A stretch of 64,000 bases of DNA from Burkholderia sp. L27(2015) (GTDB lineage Bacteria; Pseudomonadota; Gammaproteobacteria; Burkholderiales; Burkholderiaceae). The translations under genes were made by a program, and so were the position numbers. Each line of letters starts with the position of its first letter. The stretch's first letter is position 1. Below the pieces are notes generated by a model that searched no databases, was not told where the DNA came from, and worked only from the letters and a program-made list of their open reading frames with translations. The DNA lies in contig NZ_LMUX01000027.1 in assembly GCF_009765705.1 (NCBI RefSeq), forward strand, positions 35,303 through 99,302. The letters are read 5' to 3'. Below, piece after piece: positions 26,249-35,928 of the stretch.

Positions 26249-26997
26249 TGATGTCGGTTATGTACACAGCCCAAGGAAAGGTCGTTTCCTCGTCCGAAGC
26301 GTTGATGCGGTACGCGCCGTTGGTACGCCGGCTGGCGCTGCAGTTGATCGCCAAGCTGCCGGCCAGCGTTGACCTGGACGATTTGATCCAGGCCGGCACG
26401 ATCGGTTTGATGGACGCGGCCGGACGCTTCAAGGAAGATCAGGGCGCGCAGTTCGAAACCTATGCAAGCCAGCGGATTCGAGGCGCGATGCTCGATGAGC
26501 TGCGCAATAACGACTGGTTGCCACGCAGCTTGCGCAAGACGTCGCGCGAGGTCGAGCAGGCGATACACGCGATCGAGCAGCAATTGGGCCGCGCGCCGCT
26601 GGACACCGAAGTGGCCGGGCAGATGAAGCTGCCGCTCGATCAATATCAGGCCGTGTTGCAGGAATTGCACGGCAGCCAGTTGATCTATTACGAGGATTTC
26701 GACCGCAACGGCGACGACGAATCGTTTCTCGACCGATACTGCGTCGACAAGAGCGACCCGCTTTCGGCGCTGCTCGACGAGCATTTGCGCAACGCGCTGA
26801 TCGACGCGATCGAGCGCCTGCCCGAACGCGAGAAATTGCTGATGGGCCTGTATTACGAACAGGGCCTGAACTTGCGCGAGATCGGGGCGGTGATGGAAGT
26901 CAGCGAATCGCGCGTTTGCCAGCTGCACAGCCAGGCGGTGTCGCGATTGCGCGTGCGGTTGCGTGAACTGGCCTGGGAGCGGCCGGAGTCAGACTGA
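26248..26997 (+). CDS. fliA: Flagellar sigma factor FliA (sigma-28)
   Basis: RNA polymerase sigma factor for late flagellar and chemotaxis genes, about 249 aa. Region 2 has RYAPLVRRLALQLIAKLPASV, LIQAGTIGLMDAAGRF and FETYASQRIRGAMLDELR. Region 3 starts at about 95, and region 4 has LPEREKLLMGLYYEQGLNLREIG with the helix-turn-helix VSESRVCQLHSQAV. The ATG overlaps the flhG stop by one base; ATGs at 26251 and 26260 are alternatives. Activity is expected to be blocked by FlgM, encoded 0.6 kb downstream in the opposite orientation. Confidence 0.96.
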   Translation: MMSVMYTAQGKVVSSSEALMRYAPLVRRLALQLIAKLPASVDLDDLIQAGTIGLMDAAGRFKEDQGAQFETYASQRIRGAMLDELRNNDWLPRSLRKTSREVEQAIHAIEQQLGRAPLDTEVAGQMKLPLDQYQAVLQELHGSQLIYYEDFDRNGDDESFLDRYCVDKSDPLSALLDEHLRNALIDAIERLPEREKLLMGLYYEQGLNLREIGAVMEVSESRVCQLHSQAVSRLRVRLRELAWERPESD

Positions 26998-27107
26998 ATG
27001 AGCGGATGGCTTGGAGGTTAAAGCCAAGCACATGAAAACACGGGAAGAAAGTACCGCGCTCTGTCGGGACCAGGCTAATCTCTAGTGCCAATCCCTAGCC
27101 ACCAAGC

Positions 27108-27560
27108 TTAGCGCATATCGGTCGGCATGCGACCATCAGGCCCGTACACCGCGGCCGCGGCGCCGCCCGCACCGCGCGCTTCACGCAACGCCACCATGGC
27201 GCGCCGCGTGTATTCCAGGCGTGTGCGCAACAGCATCCCATTGGTCAGATTGCAGGAACGCGCGCTTGTCGCGCTGCGGGTAAGCTCGTTCCAGACCGGC
27301 GCGAGGCGAGCGTCCTTGCGTATCGCCGCCTCGATGCCCTTGCGGTCGTTCGCCTGTCCGATCGCCGCCAGACAACGGCCTCGCTCCAGCGCAAGCTCCG
27401 CCAATTGACTAGCCAGTGCGCTCTTGCGTTCGACGATGCTCGGCAAAACCTCCATCAGGGAACTTGACGTCAGGGCCGCCTGTTCCTCGGCCAGCACGCT
27501 ATCGAATTCGGCCGCAGTCTTATGTTCTTCGACAAGACAGGTCAGGAGCGCATCGGTCAT
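27108..27560 (-). CDS. flgN: Flagellar export chaperone FlgN
   Basis: Chaperone for FlgK and FlgL, 150 aa. Nearly all helical with heptad-like Leu/Ala spacing; the N-terminal LVEEHKTAAEFDSVLAEEQAAL and the ERKSALASQLAELALER segment match the family. Last gene of the leftward flgA-flgM-flgN set and convergent with fliA across about 110 bases. That gap holds only a weak 6-bp stem (27009-27029). Its clients FlgK and FlgL are enlarged in this organism. Confidence 0.88.
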   Translation of the reverse strand: MTDALLTCLVEEHKTAAEFDSVLAEEQAALTSSSLMEVLPSIVERKSALASQLAELALERGRCLAAIGQANDRKGIEAAIRKDARLAPVWNELTRSATSARSCNLTNGMLLRTRLEYTRRAMVALREARGAGGAAAAVYGPDGRMPTDMR

Positions 27561-27632
27561 TGTGTTTTGCCTTTATGGGTCGGTCGCGCGCCGGCCAGCC
27601 AGCCGGCATGCGAGTATGAAATCAGGCCCGAA

Positions 27633-28043
27633 TCAACTCGACTCGTGCGGTTTTTGCAGCAGATCACGTACTGTTTGGATCAAGCCGTCGGCGATCTTGC
27701 CGGGATCGACCGACAGATTGCCTTTGCTGATCGCGTCCTTGATTTCGGCCACGCGTTTTGTATCGATGCCGCCAGTGGCGTTGGTCAGGCCGCCGCTGAG
27801 CCCACGGATCTCCAACGAGAGTGTCGACAAATTGACATCTTGCTGTGTGCCGGCTGCTTGCGTGCTGGTTTGTGTCGATGCCTGCGAGCTTGCTTGCGAG
27901 CTTGCCGGTGCCGATGCTTGCGACGTTGCCTGCGTATTTGACGCGTTTTGCGTCGACGCGTCACCTTGCGCTGCGCGTTGCGCGCTGCCGTTCAGCGCCG
28001 ATGAACTGCTTGGCGTAGGGGTGACGGTTGGATCAATTTTCAC
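27633..28043 (-). CDS. flgM: Anti-sigma-28 factor FlgM with expanded N-terminal half
   Basis: Binds and inhibits FliA until it is exported through the finished hook, 136 aa compared with about 97-110 in most relatives. The N-terminal MKIDPTV is conserved. Residues about 25-68 are an Ala/Ser/Gln/Thr-rich stretch (SQASSQAST-type), then come the conserved sigma-binding helices (VNLSTLSLEI and VAEIKDAISKGNLSVDPGKIADGLI). The extension falls in the intrinsically disordered, export-facing half. A TACGATAA box about 60 bases upstream resembles a sigma-28 -10 element, but the -35 is poor. Confidence 0.93.
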   Translation of the reverse strand: MKIDPTVTPTPSSSSALNGSAQRAAQGDASTQNASNTQATSQASAPASSQASSQASTQTSTQAAGTQQDVNLSTLSLEIRGLSGGLTNATGGIDTKRVAEIKDAISKGNLSVDPGKIADGLIQTVRDLLQKPHESS

Positions 28044-28239
28044 GGTGTTTTCTCACATTTAGCGTCTGACTAACGTAACGGCAAACTGCTGAAATTCTTT
28101 AGCCATTATCGTACGCGTGGCGCAAAAAAACCTACCGATTCAATGCCCCGCCGCCGCCCAGCGAGCTTCGCCGTCCGATCCCGCTTGCGGCCAAAGGCCG
28201 TCGCCGCGCACGGACGCATCCTGTCTGGTGCAACTTCGA

Positions 28240-29748
28240 TCACATCGGCACCTCGACAGTTCCCCCGTCTCTTACGACGCCGCTGACGATCTGCCCGGAA
28301 CCCGTACGCACCTGCACCGACTCCCCGGGGGCCGCGTTACCGAGCGCCCGGCCCTCGGAGCTGATCGAAAACCCCGCGCCTTGGGCGACGAGCTTGACGG
28401 GCTGGTCGAATTTAACCGCGTTGACCGTACGCAGCAAATCCGTGCGCAAGGGCATGCCCGCGGTGATACGCGATTGCGCTGCCGTGCCGACGACCTGCGA
28501 GAGATCGGTTACGAGGCTACGCGGCATATTGGTCAAATCGGTTTGACGCGCCTCGATATCGGCCTGGGAGATGGACTGGCCCGGGGCGATGTCGCGGGAG
28601 GCCACGTAATAGCTACCGTTGACCGCCACGCGCGCTTGTAAATAAAGCGTCCACGGGTGATCGCCCACGCAGCGCATGCCTACCGTCGTGCGTCCCCATA
28701 CCCGCGCGCCGGGCGGCAGAAAAGGTTCGAGCGAGGCACATTGAGCCAGTCCGCTGGGCGCCGCGGGTTTGACCGTGATGACCACCTGTCCTGGCAGACC
28801 GGCCGCCTGCTGGCGCAAAAATTGTTCGGCGGCGACGCGGATCGCCTCATTATTTTGCTTGCCCGGCTGGTCGAGGTTGGGTATCAGCGCAGGAGGCGGC
28901 ATGGCGGGGGCCGGGAATGTATTGGCCGCTACGAATTGTGGCGGAACCGGTTGTGGCTGAACCGCCGTATCCAGCTGACGAGCCACGCCGCCATCCGCTG
29001 CGCGCAAAGTTGCGGGCGCAGGCGCGGCAGGGGCGCCCGGTTCGATGACGATGCGGGTGTCGTTCACCGCGGCGCTGGCATTGCCGGCGCCGATACTCGG
29101 ATCTATCACCGGTTCCGGCAGGTGTCCGGCCAAGGGCCGGCCGGTCGCGACAGGCGCGGCCGCTACGGGCGAGGAAGCGGTAGGAGCGGAACCGGTAGAC
29201 GCGGTCACAACCACAGGCTGATCGTGACTCACCATCTTCGGCATGACGTAGGGGTGCTGTGCCGCATAGGCCGGAATGATCGGCATCGGCGTGCGCTGCG
29301 TCAGTATGATCCTGCGCAGCGGCGCTGGCTGCAATGCATGGGGTGCCCCCGGCGCGCTGCTCAATGAGCTGCCCGACGGAACAATGAGGGGGCGCGGGGC
29401 AGTCGTGTCGGCCGCCACGCTCACGGGGTGCACGTCGAGCGCGTGGGGCGCGGCGGGCGTCACGCTGGTGGAAATGGGCAGCGCCACGTTGGCGGAATTG
29501 GCGATATTCCCCGCATTGACGGCAATGCCGCCGGCGCTCGGCGCAATGATCATCGTGCCGGAGGCCGAAGTCTGAGCCTGGCAGGTGGCACTGAACGCAC
29601 CGACCAGCACGGCCAGCGAGACCAGTCGCCCGCGCGCGCGCCTCAAGCGCGGCATCGCGTTGTCGTCCGCCGTGCTTGCGCGACGTCGGTCACGCCCCGG
29701 GGTATTGGCCCCCCGGGCTACGGCGGGGCGCATTCTATACAGCGCCAT
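28240..29748 (-). CDS. flgA: P-ring chaperone FlgA with ~250-aa N-terminal extension
   Basis: Periplasmic chaperone for FlgI P-ring assembly, 502 aa from an ATG with a GTGGAG ribosome-binding site; an internal ATG at 29655 is an alternative. A hydrophobic export segment (RLVSLAVLVGAFSATCQA) ends near residue 58. About 200 residues rich in Pro, Ala and Val follow without recognisable fold. The FlgA core comprises the cysteine-containing domain (Cys in LAQCASLE and GMRCVGDHP) and the SAF-like domain (YVASRDIAPGQSISQADIE to the end DGGTVEVPM). Classical FlgA is about 220 aa. First gene of flgAMN, divergent from flgB. Confidence 0.92.
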   Translation of the reverse strand: MALYRMRPAVARGANTPGRDRRRASTADDNAMPRLRRARGRLVSLAVLVGAFSATCQAQTSASGTMIIAPSAGGIAVNAGNIANSANVALPISTSVTPAAPHALDVHPVSVAADTTAPRPLIVPSGSSLSSAPGAPHALQPAPLRRIILTQRTPMPIIPAYAAQHPYVMPKMVSHDQPVVVTASTGSAPTASSPVAAAPVATGRPLAGHLPEPVIDPSIGAGNASAAVNDTRIVIEPGAPAAPAPATLRAADGGVARQLDTAVQPQPVPPQFVAANTFPAPAMPPPALIPNLDQPGKQNNEAIRVAAEQFLRQQAAGLPGQVVITVKPAAPSGLAQCASLEPFLPPGARVWGRTTVGMRCVGDHPWTLYLQARVAVNGSYYVASRDIAPGQSISQADIEARQTDLTNMPRSLVTDLSQVVGTAAQSRITAGMPLRTDLLRTVNAVKFDQPVKLVAQGAGFSISSEGRALGNAAPGESVQVRTGSGQIVSGVVRDGGTVEVPM

Positions 29749-30007
29749 GACATTTCTCCACTTTTCGACTACCTACGGATTGTAGAGAGGGTGATCGGGC
29801 TGAAAACCTTGAATTGAGGCGCCCTTACCCTCCTATTCCGCCAATTGCCGCTTGCGCGGCCGAAATAACATGCGCTAACGGTAAAAATCCCTCATTGAGC
29901 GGTGTGCTGCGGCATGCGTGGCGCGTCGAGTGAAATGCGAGTGAGCGTCGAGCGTTCGACTGCAGACCGGCGATGGGCAAGATTATTAACTAGAGGATCG
30001 TACGTAG

Positions 30008-30484
30008 ATGGATAGACTCGATGCGGATTTTGAATTCGGCAAGCAAGCGTTGGGGCTGCGCGCCTATCGGCAGGAAGTGCTGACGTCGAACATCGCCAAT
30101 GCGGACACGCCGGACTACAAAGCGCGTGACATCGATTTTGCCTCGACGCTGACGAGCGCGCTCGCGCGCAACGGTATTACGCCCATGGCGGGCACGACCA
30201 CGCTCGCCATGGCGGCACCGTCCGAAGGCGTGGCGGCGGGCTCGGGTGGGGTAGTGCTGGCGACCGACGCCGGCGGTCAGATCGCCGGGCGGGAAAGTTC
30301 GAGCGAGCAGTCCGCAACGCTGATGTACCGCAATATTGCCCAGCCTAGCCTCGATAACAACACCGTGGATCTAGACACAGAGCGCCTTAATTTTGCCGAT
30401 AACTCGCTGCACTACGAGACGGCTTTGAACGGTCTCACAGGGCAGATCAAGGCCATGTTGGCCGCGCTTTCGACGGGAACCTAA
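30008..30484 (+). CDS. flgB: Flagellar proximal rod protein FlgB
   Basis: Proximal rod subunit, 158 aa. N-terminal rod motif [23 protein letters not shown] is present and the C-terminal helix has [18 protein letters not shown]. The middle (about 60-100) is Ala/Gly-rich. First gene of the rightward flgB-L operon; promoter elements must lie in the 259-base gap to flgA, but no consensus was recognised. Confidence 0.96.
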   Translation: MDRLDADFEFGKQALGLRAYRQEVLTSNIANADTPDYKARDIDFASTLTSALARNGITPMAGTTTLAMAAPSEGVAAGSGGVVLATDAGGQIAGRESSSEQSATLMYRNIAQPSLDNNTVDLDTERLNFADNSLHYETALNGLTGQIKAMLAALSTGT

Positions 30485-30485
30485 G

Positions 30486-30902
30486 ATGACGATGATGAGC
30501 ATTTTCCAGGTGGCCGGCTCGGCACTGTCGGCCGAGTCGCAGCGCCTGAACGTAACGGCCAGCAATCTGGCCAACGTCAACACGACGAGCGGGCCGGATG
30601 GTCAGCCGTATCGCGCCAAGCAAGTGCTGTTCGAAACGGATCCGCTGGGTGGGGACGCGTCGGGCAACAGCATCGGCGGCGTGCGGGTGAGCGGCGTGAT
30701 CGAGGATCCCACACCGTCGAAAACCGTCTACGACCCGAAGAACGCCGGTGCGAATGCGGACGGTTACGTCACGCTGCCCAACGTCGATCCGGTTCAAGAG
30801 ATGGTCAACATGATTTCGGCATCGCGCGCTTATCAGGCCGACGTAGAAGCCATGAATACCGCCAAAACATTGATGCTTAAAACTTTGACCATGGGTCAGT
30901 AA
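30486..30902 (+). CDS. flgC: Flagellar proximal rod protein FlgC
   Basis: Rod subunit, 138 aa, one base after the flgB stop. It has the axial-protein motif [14 protein letters not shown], the FlgC-typical YRAKQVLFE, and a C-terminal [20 protein letters not shown] helix for coiled-coil stacking in the rod. Several ATG codons cluster at the start (ATGACGATGATG); the first is used here. Confidence 0.96.
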   Translation: MTMMSIFQVAGSALSAESQRLNVTASNLANVNTTSGPDGQPYRAKQVLFETDPLGGDASGNSIGGVRVSGVIEDPTPSKTVYDPKNAGANADGYVTLPNVDPVQEMVNMISASRAYQADVEAMNTAKTLMLKTLTMGQ

Positions 30903-30911
30903 AGGAACGCG

Positions 30912-31646
30912 ATGACAGCCGTCAACAGCCCAGGCGCCAGCAATGCCGCCAACGACTCGACCAGTACCACGAGCAGTAACGCGAATTCGGCCGCAAGTCT
31001 GCAAAGCACGTTCCTGACGCTACTGGTGACTCAGTTGCAGAACCAGGACCCGACGAATCCGATGGACAGTTCGCAATTGACCTCGCAGCTCGCCGAGATC
31101 AATACGGTGTCCGGGATCGCCCAGTTGAATCAGACGCTGACTTCGTTGCAAACGCAGCTCACGGCGAGCCAGCAAGTGTCGGCCAGCACCTTGCTCGGCA
31201 AGACTGTGTTTGCGCCGGGCTCCAATGTGCAGGTCGTCTCGGGCCAGCCCAGCACTTCCGGGGTCAATCTCTCGGGCGCCGCGACCGATCTCACGCTGAC
31301 GATCAAGGACGCGAACGGCAACACCGTGCGCACGATCGATGAAGGCGCGCAGCCGGCCGGCCTTAGCGTGAACACCTGGAACGGCAAGGACAGCAACGGT
31401 AACGTGGTGCCGGACGGCACGTACACGATCTCCGCCACCGCGGCTTCGGCAACCACGACGGCTGTCACGGCCACGACGATTACGCTGAATACGGTCACGA
31501 GCATCATCCAGCAGTCGGACGGCACAACTGGCGTGACGCTCTCGGACGGCGATGTCGTGGCCTTGAGCCAAATCGTGGATATTTTACCGGCGCCGCCAGC
31601 GGCGCCAGCGTCAGGAACGCAGCCGGCATCGGGAACGTCGTCTTAA
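30912..31646 (+). CDS. flgD: Hook-cap/scaffolding protein FlgD
   Basis: Forms the cap needed for hook assembly, 244 aa. The N-terminal LQSTFLTLLVTQLQNQDPTNPMDSSQ region is the family signature. A FlgD Ig-like fold is seen in the middle (LTLTIKDANGNTVRTIDEG and WNGKDSNGNVVPDGTYTISA), followed by a Thr/Ala-rich loop and a Pro/Ala tail. Follows flgC by 9 bases. Confidence 0.95.
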   Translation: MTAVNSPGASNAANDSTSTTSSNANSAASLQSTFLTLLVTQLQNQDPTNPMDSSQLTSQLAEINTVSGIAQLNQTLTSLQTQLTASQQVSASTLLGKTVFAPGSNVQVVSGQPSTSGVNLSGAATDLTLTIKDANGNTVRTIDEGAQPAGLSVNTWNGKDSNGNVVPDGTYTISATAASATTTAVTATTITLNTVTSIIQQSDGTTGVTLSDGDVVALSQIVDILPAPPAAPASGTQPASGTSS

Positions 31647-31757
31647 TAAAACGGCTCAGGCCTTTATTGTCGTTTTCTAGTATTTGCGTCACTAAATCAG
31701 CGTTACTAAAGTTACTAAACCAGCTTTTTTGCGAATGTCGCGCATCGGGAGAGTTTC

Positions 31758-33341
31758 ATGGGTTATGAACAAGGCTTGAGCGGGTTGGATGCGGCGTCGA
31801 CCAACCTGGACGTGATCGGCAACAATATTGCGAACTCGAGCACGGTCGGGTTCAAGGAAGGTTCCGCAGAATTTGCCAGCGTGTTCGCCAATTCGTTGGC
31901 GCAAAGTTCGAACAACCAGGTCGGCATTGGCGTGCAAGTGTCGGGAATCGAAACCTCATTTACCCAGGGCGATATCGCCACCAGCCCCAATTCCTTGGAC
32001 ATCGCCATCAATGGCGGCGGCTTCTATGAAATGCAGGACGCCGGCCAGACCGTGTTCACCCGCAATGGGCAGTTCACCACCGACAAAAACGGCTTCATCG
32101 TCGATGCGTCGGGCGCGCAGTTGATGGGGTTCCCGGTCAATTCTGCCGGTGTCGCGACCTCGGGCACACTCCAGCCCTTGCAAATTCCGCAGGCCAATAT
32201 CCCGCCGCAAATATCGACGTTTGTTAAGGCTCAATTCAACCTTGATTCGGGTGATACGGTGCCCGTCGATACGCCGTTCAGCCCGACCGATCCGGCTAGT
32301 TTCAACAACCAGTCGGGGGTGACGGCTTTCGACTCGCTGGGCAATCAGGAAAACCTGAGCCTGTTCTTTGTCAAGGGTGCGGTCGCGGGGACGTGGAATG
32401 TATACGCTTCGGATAACGGCAACACGCTGCTGCCTTCGCAGGGCACTGGGCCCGTTACGTTCACCGGCGCCGCCGCGGATTTTCCGGCCACGGTAGCGGG
32501 TGCGTCGGGTGCCATCAACATCAACGGCGTGAACGTCACCATTCCGGCCACGGGCACGGCCCCTGCGGCCACGGTCACGGCGGCAGCGGCGGCGACCGCT
32601 ATCAATAGCACGCCCGGCACGGGCGTTTCAGCGTCAGTCGATGCGGCCGGCGACTTGGTGCTCACCGCTTTGCCGCCAACGACTCCCGCGGCTGTGATCA
32701 CCGTGGGCGGCGCCGATTCTGGCGCGCTCTTCGGTGCAGCCACCACGCAAGCCGGCACCGCGGCACCCGCCGGTCTCGTCGGCACAGCGACATTCAACAC
32801 CAACGGCACACTGACGGGTTTCGCCAATGTGAGCGGTGCGGTTGCCGCGACTGCCGGCGCCGTCCAGATTTCAATACCTGACTCCACGGGAGCCGGTACG
32901 CCGCTGAGTTTGTCGCTGAACCTGACGGGTACCACCCAGTTTGGCGGTGCGTTCTCCGAGAATGGGCTCGACACCGACGGTTTCGCCACCGGCGTGCTCA
33001 CGGGTAACACCACGAGCGCCAGCGGCTTGATCGAAGGGATATATAGCAACGGTCAGCAACTGGCGCTCGGCCAGATCGCGTTGGCGACGTTCGGCGACGT
33101 CAACGCCTTGTCCGCGATCGGCAATAACTTCTACGTGCAAACGAATGCCTCGGGTCAACCTATCATCGGCGTGCCGGGCGATACCAACCTGGGTTCACTC
33201 GAATCGAACGCGACCGAGTCGTCCAACGTCGATCTGACGACCCAACTGGTGGATCTGATCACGGCGCAACGCGATTACCAGGCCAATGCGCAGACCATCA
33301 AGACTCAGCAGACGGTCGACCAGACGCTGTTCCAGTTGTAA
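31758..33341 (+). CDS. flgE: Flagellar hook protein FlgE with IN-motif insertion
   Basis: Hook subunit, 527 aa (often about 400). The N-terminal axial motif LDVIGNNIANSSTVGFK and the C-terminal VDLTTQLVDLITAQRDYQAN are conserved. The central domain is enlarged. At about residues 250-320 it carries a flagellin-hook-IN-like unit (ININGVNVTIPA, then INSTPGTGVSASVD and GDLVLTA), a module better known from flagellins and FliD. This should change the outer hook surface. No cysteine is present, as usual for axial proteins. Confidence 0.95.
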   Translation: MGYEQGLSGLDAASTNLDVIGNNIANSSTVGFKEGSAEFASVFANSLAQSSNNQVGIGVQVSGIETSFTQGDIATSPNSLDIAINGGGFYEMQDAGQTVFTRNGQFTTDKNGFIVDASGAQLMGFPVNSAGVATSGTLQPLQIPQANIPPQISTFVKAQFNLDSGDTVPVDTPFSPTDPASFNNQSGVTAFDSLGNQENLSLFFVKGAVAGTWNVYASDNGNTLLPSQGTGPVTFTGAAADFPATVAGASGAININGVNVTIPATGTAPAATVTAAAAATAINSTPGTGVSASVDAAGDLVLTALPPTTPAAVITVGGADSGALFGAATTQAGTAAPAGLVGTATFNTNGTLTGFANVSGAVAATAGAVQISIPDSTGAGTPLSLSLNLTGTTQFGGAFSENGLDTDGFATGVLTGNTTSASGLIEGIYSNGQQLALGQIALATFGDVNALSAIGNNFYVQTNASGQPIIGVPGDTNLGSLESNATESSNVDLTTQLVDLITAQRDYQANAQTIKTQQTVDQTLFQL

Positions 33342-33408
33342 TGGGCGGCAGGCACTGAACCCTAGATCGCGACCCATCCACCGAACTCAAGCGAGAGATT
33401 GATCCCAT

Positions 33409-34173
33409 ATGGACCGAATGCTTTACGTCGCAATGACAGGTGCTACTCAGTCACTCGAGCAGCAGGGGCAAATCGCCAACAACATGGCGAACGCTTCGAC
33501 GACAGGCTTTCGCGCGCAGCTCAGCGCGTATCGGGCGGTGCCGCTGCGCAACGAGGACGAGCTCGCGGCCGGCACGACCGATGTGACTCGAACCTATGTG
33601 GTCGATTCCACGCCGACGGCGGATTTCACGCCGGGGCCGGTCCTGACCACCGGCAATCCGCTCGATGTCGCGTTGGCGGGCCAAGGATGGTTCTCGGTGC
33701 AGACGGCGGATGGTAACGAGGCCTATACGCGAGCCGGCGATTTTAAAATCAACGCGGCCGGCCAGTTGGTGACGTCGAACGGGTTACCGGTGCTGGGCAC
33801 CGCAGGCCCGATCGCGATACCGGCGAATGCCGAGGTGACCATCTCGAATGACGGCACCGTGTCCGCGCTTGGGGCAGGGGAGCCGGCCGACTCGGTGGCG
33901 GTGGTCGATCAACTCAAGCTCGTCAATCCGGACGTGACGACCCTGGTGCGCGGCGACGACGGTTTGTTCCGGCAGGCTAACGGAACACCGGCCGACGCCG
34001 ATCCCACTGTCACAGTGACGCCCAATGCACTTGAAGGCAGCAACGTGAATCCGATCAATGCGATGGTCGCGATGATTGCGAACGCCCGGCAGTTCGATAT
34101 GCAAATGAAGCTGCTGCAAACCGCGGACACCGACGACCAGGCGTCCAACGCACTCATGACGTTTACCTCTTGA
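33409..34173 (+). CDS. flgF: Flagellar proximal rod protein FlgF
   Basis: Rod subunit, 254 aa. N-terminal LEQQGQIANNMANASTTGFRAQ, a central QGWFSVQTADGNEAYTRAGDF as in the FlgE/F/G family, and a C-terminal VAMIANARQFDMQMKLLQTADTD helix. Length and motif placement identify it as FlgF, not FlgG. A 128-base gap with no gene separates it from flgG. Confidence 0.95.
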   Translation: MDRMLYVAMTGATQSLEQQGQIANNMANASTTGFRAQLSAYRAVPLRNEDELAAGTTDVTRTYVVDSTPTADFTPGPVLTTGNPLDVALAGQGWFSVQTADGNEAYTRAGDFKINAAGQLVTSNGLPVLGTAGPIAIPANAEVTISNDGTVSALGAGEPADSVAVVDQLKLVNPDVTTLVRGDDGLFRQANGTPADADPTVTVTPNALEGSNVNPINAMVAMIANARQFDMQMKLLQTADTDDQASNALMTFTS

Positions 34174-34301
34174 TGCCGGCCTCGTTGCTTGGGTTGGCTT
34201 TGCGGTTGGATTCGATCGCGGCTTGTATTTTAGTCAGCAATTTTGCGCGCCCGGCGTTCGACGCCGTTCGCGTTCACGCCCTAAGAGCGGGAGCTCAATA
34301 A

Positions 34302-35090
34302 ATGAATCGTTCTCTATACATCGCAGCGACCGGCATGAATGCCGAGCAGGCGCAGATGGACGTGATCTCGAACAACCTGGCCAACGTCAGCACGAATGGT
34401 TTCAAGTCCTCGCGCGCGGTGTTCCAGGATTTGCTGTACCAGACCGTGCGTCAGCCGGGCGCGCCGTCCACCCAGCAAACCGATTTGCCCACCGGCCTGC
34501 AATTGGGCACGGGCGTGCAACAGGTCTCGACGGAAAGGCTCTTCACGCAAGGCGCGCTGCAAAACACCGGTAATGCCGGCGATCTCGCGATCCAGGGCAA
34601 CGGTTTCTTCCAGGTGCAACTGCCTGACGGCACCACGGCCTACACGCGCGATGGGTCGTTCACCCCGAATCAGAACGGTCAATTGGTGACGCAAACGGGT
34701 TTTCCGGTGATCCCGGCGATCACGATCCCGGCCAACGCCACATCGCTGACCGTGGGCCAGGACGGCACCGTCTCGGTGACGCAGCCCGGCCAGGTCGCGG
34801 CCGCCCAGATCGGTACCATCCAACTGGCGAACTTTATCAATCCGCCGGGCCTGCAGGCATTGGGCAACAACCTGTTATCGGAAACCACGGCGTCCGGGGC
34901 GCCCATCGTGTCGCAGCCAGGGTTGAACGGCGCGGGCCTGATCAATCAGGATAACGTGGAAACCTCGAACGTGAACGTGGTGCAGGAACTGGTCAACATG
35001 ATCCAGACCCAGCGCGCGTACGAAATCAACAGCAAGGCTGTGCAGACATCGGATCAGATGCTGCAGACCCTCAGCCAGTTAACGGTGTAA
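34302..35090 (+). CDS. flgG: Flagellar distal rod protein FlgG
   Basis: Distal rod subunit, 262 aa, the standard length. [20 protein letters not shown] and [25 protein letters not shown] are diagnostic, as are the [18 protein letters not shown] segment and the C-terminal [17 protein letters not shown]. No insertions. Confidence 0.97.
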   Translation: MNRSLYIAATGMNAEQAQMDVISNNLANVSTNGFKSSRAVFQDLLYQTVRQPGAPSTQQTDLPTGLQLGTGVQQVSTERLFTQGALQNTGNAGDLAIQGNGFFQVQLPDGTTAYTRDGSFTPNQNGQLVTQTGFPVIPAITIPANATSLTVGQDGTVSVTQPGQVAAAQIGTIQLANFINPPGLQALGNNLLSETTASGAPIVSQPGLNGAGLINQDNVETSNVNVVQELVNMIQTQRAYEINSKAVQTSDQMLQTLSQLTV

Positions 35091-35248
35091 TAAGGCGTTG
35101 AGTGATGGCAGTCTGGTCGAGCGATAGCAGGGTCAACGGGGGCATGCGCGGTGGCAACCCGGGTGGCATCCCCGTCGGAATTACCGTCGGGATAGCCGCG
35201 GAACTGACCGAAGCGATTTCCTCGGGTGTCACTGCGGGCATTGCCGAA

Positions 35249-35926
35249 ATGCCAAGCCGGCGACGCTTGCTGGCGGCGCTCGTGGGCGCGAGTTTGCTCG
35301 CCGGTTGCGGGGTCGTGCCGCAAAAGCCGTTGGTGGCGCAGCCGATGACGGCGCGTCCGCCGCCGCGCTCGCTGCCGTCGCAGACCAATGGCTCGATCTA
35401 CAACCCCGGTTATTCCGATCACCCGCTGTTCGAGGACACGCGCCCGCGTAACGTCGGCGACATCTTGACCATTGTGATCGCGGAAAACATCAACGCGACC
35501 AAGACGTCGGGCACCAACTCGACTCGCAACGGCAACTCGTCGTTCACGCCGACTTCGCTACCGGGCCTGATCGCCGGCTTGTTCTCGCACACCAGCACGA
35601 CGGTGGCGGGCAGCAACCAATTCCAGTCCACGGGCGGCGCGAACGCGGCCAATACCTTCACGGGCACGTTGACCGTGACCGTGACCGATGTGTTGGCCAA
35701 CGGCAACCTTGAGATCAGCGGCGAGAAGCAGATGTTGATCAACCAGGGTAACGAATATATTCGCTTCTCCGGCGTGGTCAACCCGACCACCATTTCCAGC
35801 ACGAGTACGGTCTTGTCCACACAGGTTGCCGACGCCCGGATCGAATACAGCGCGCGTGGGTTTATTAACGAAGGTGAGACGATGGGTTGGCTACAACGTC
35901 TTTTCCTAAGCGTGGCGCCGTACTGA
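35249..35926 (+). CDS. flgH: Flagellar L-ring lipoprotein FlgH
   Basis: Outer-membrane L-ring lipoprotein. From the ATG at 35249 the 225-aa product has a proper lipoprotein signal ([18 protein letters not shown], lipobox LAGC). The same frame is open from GTG 35102/ATG 35105 and would add 49 Gly/Ile-rich residues that would misplace the signal, so the shorter form is preferred. [23 protein letters not shown] and the C-terminal [18 protein letters not shown] are FlgH-specific. Confidence 0.93.
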   Translation: MPSRRRLLAALVGASLLAGCGVVPQKPLVAQPMTARPPPRSLPSQTNGSIYNPGYSDHPLFEDTRPRNVGDILTIVIAENINATKTSGTNSTRNGNSSFTPTSLPGLIAGLFSHTSTTVAGSNQFQSTGGANAANTFTGTLTVTVTDVLANGNLEISGEKQMLINQGNEYIRFSGVVNPTTISSTSTVLSTQVADARIEYSARGFINEGETMGWLQRLFLSVAPY

Positions 35927-35928
35927 CG

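Noticed and set aside
27009-27029. GCTTGG/CCAAGC stem between fliA and flgN as a bidirectional terminator
   Set aside because: Only 6 bp with a 9-base loop and no T-tract on either side.
35102-35248. 49-residue Gly/Ile-rich N-terminal extension of FlgH
   Set aside because: It would place the lipoprotein signal and lipobox too far inside the protein; the internal ATG at 35249 gives a proper signal peptide.
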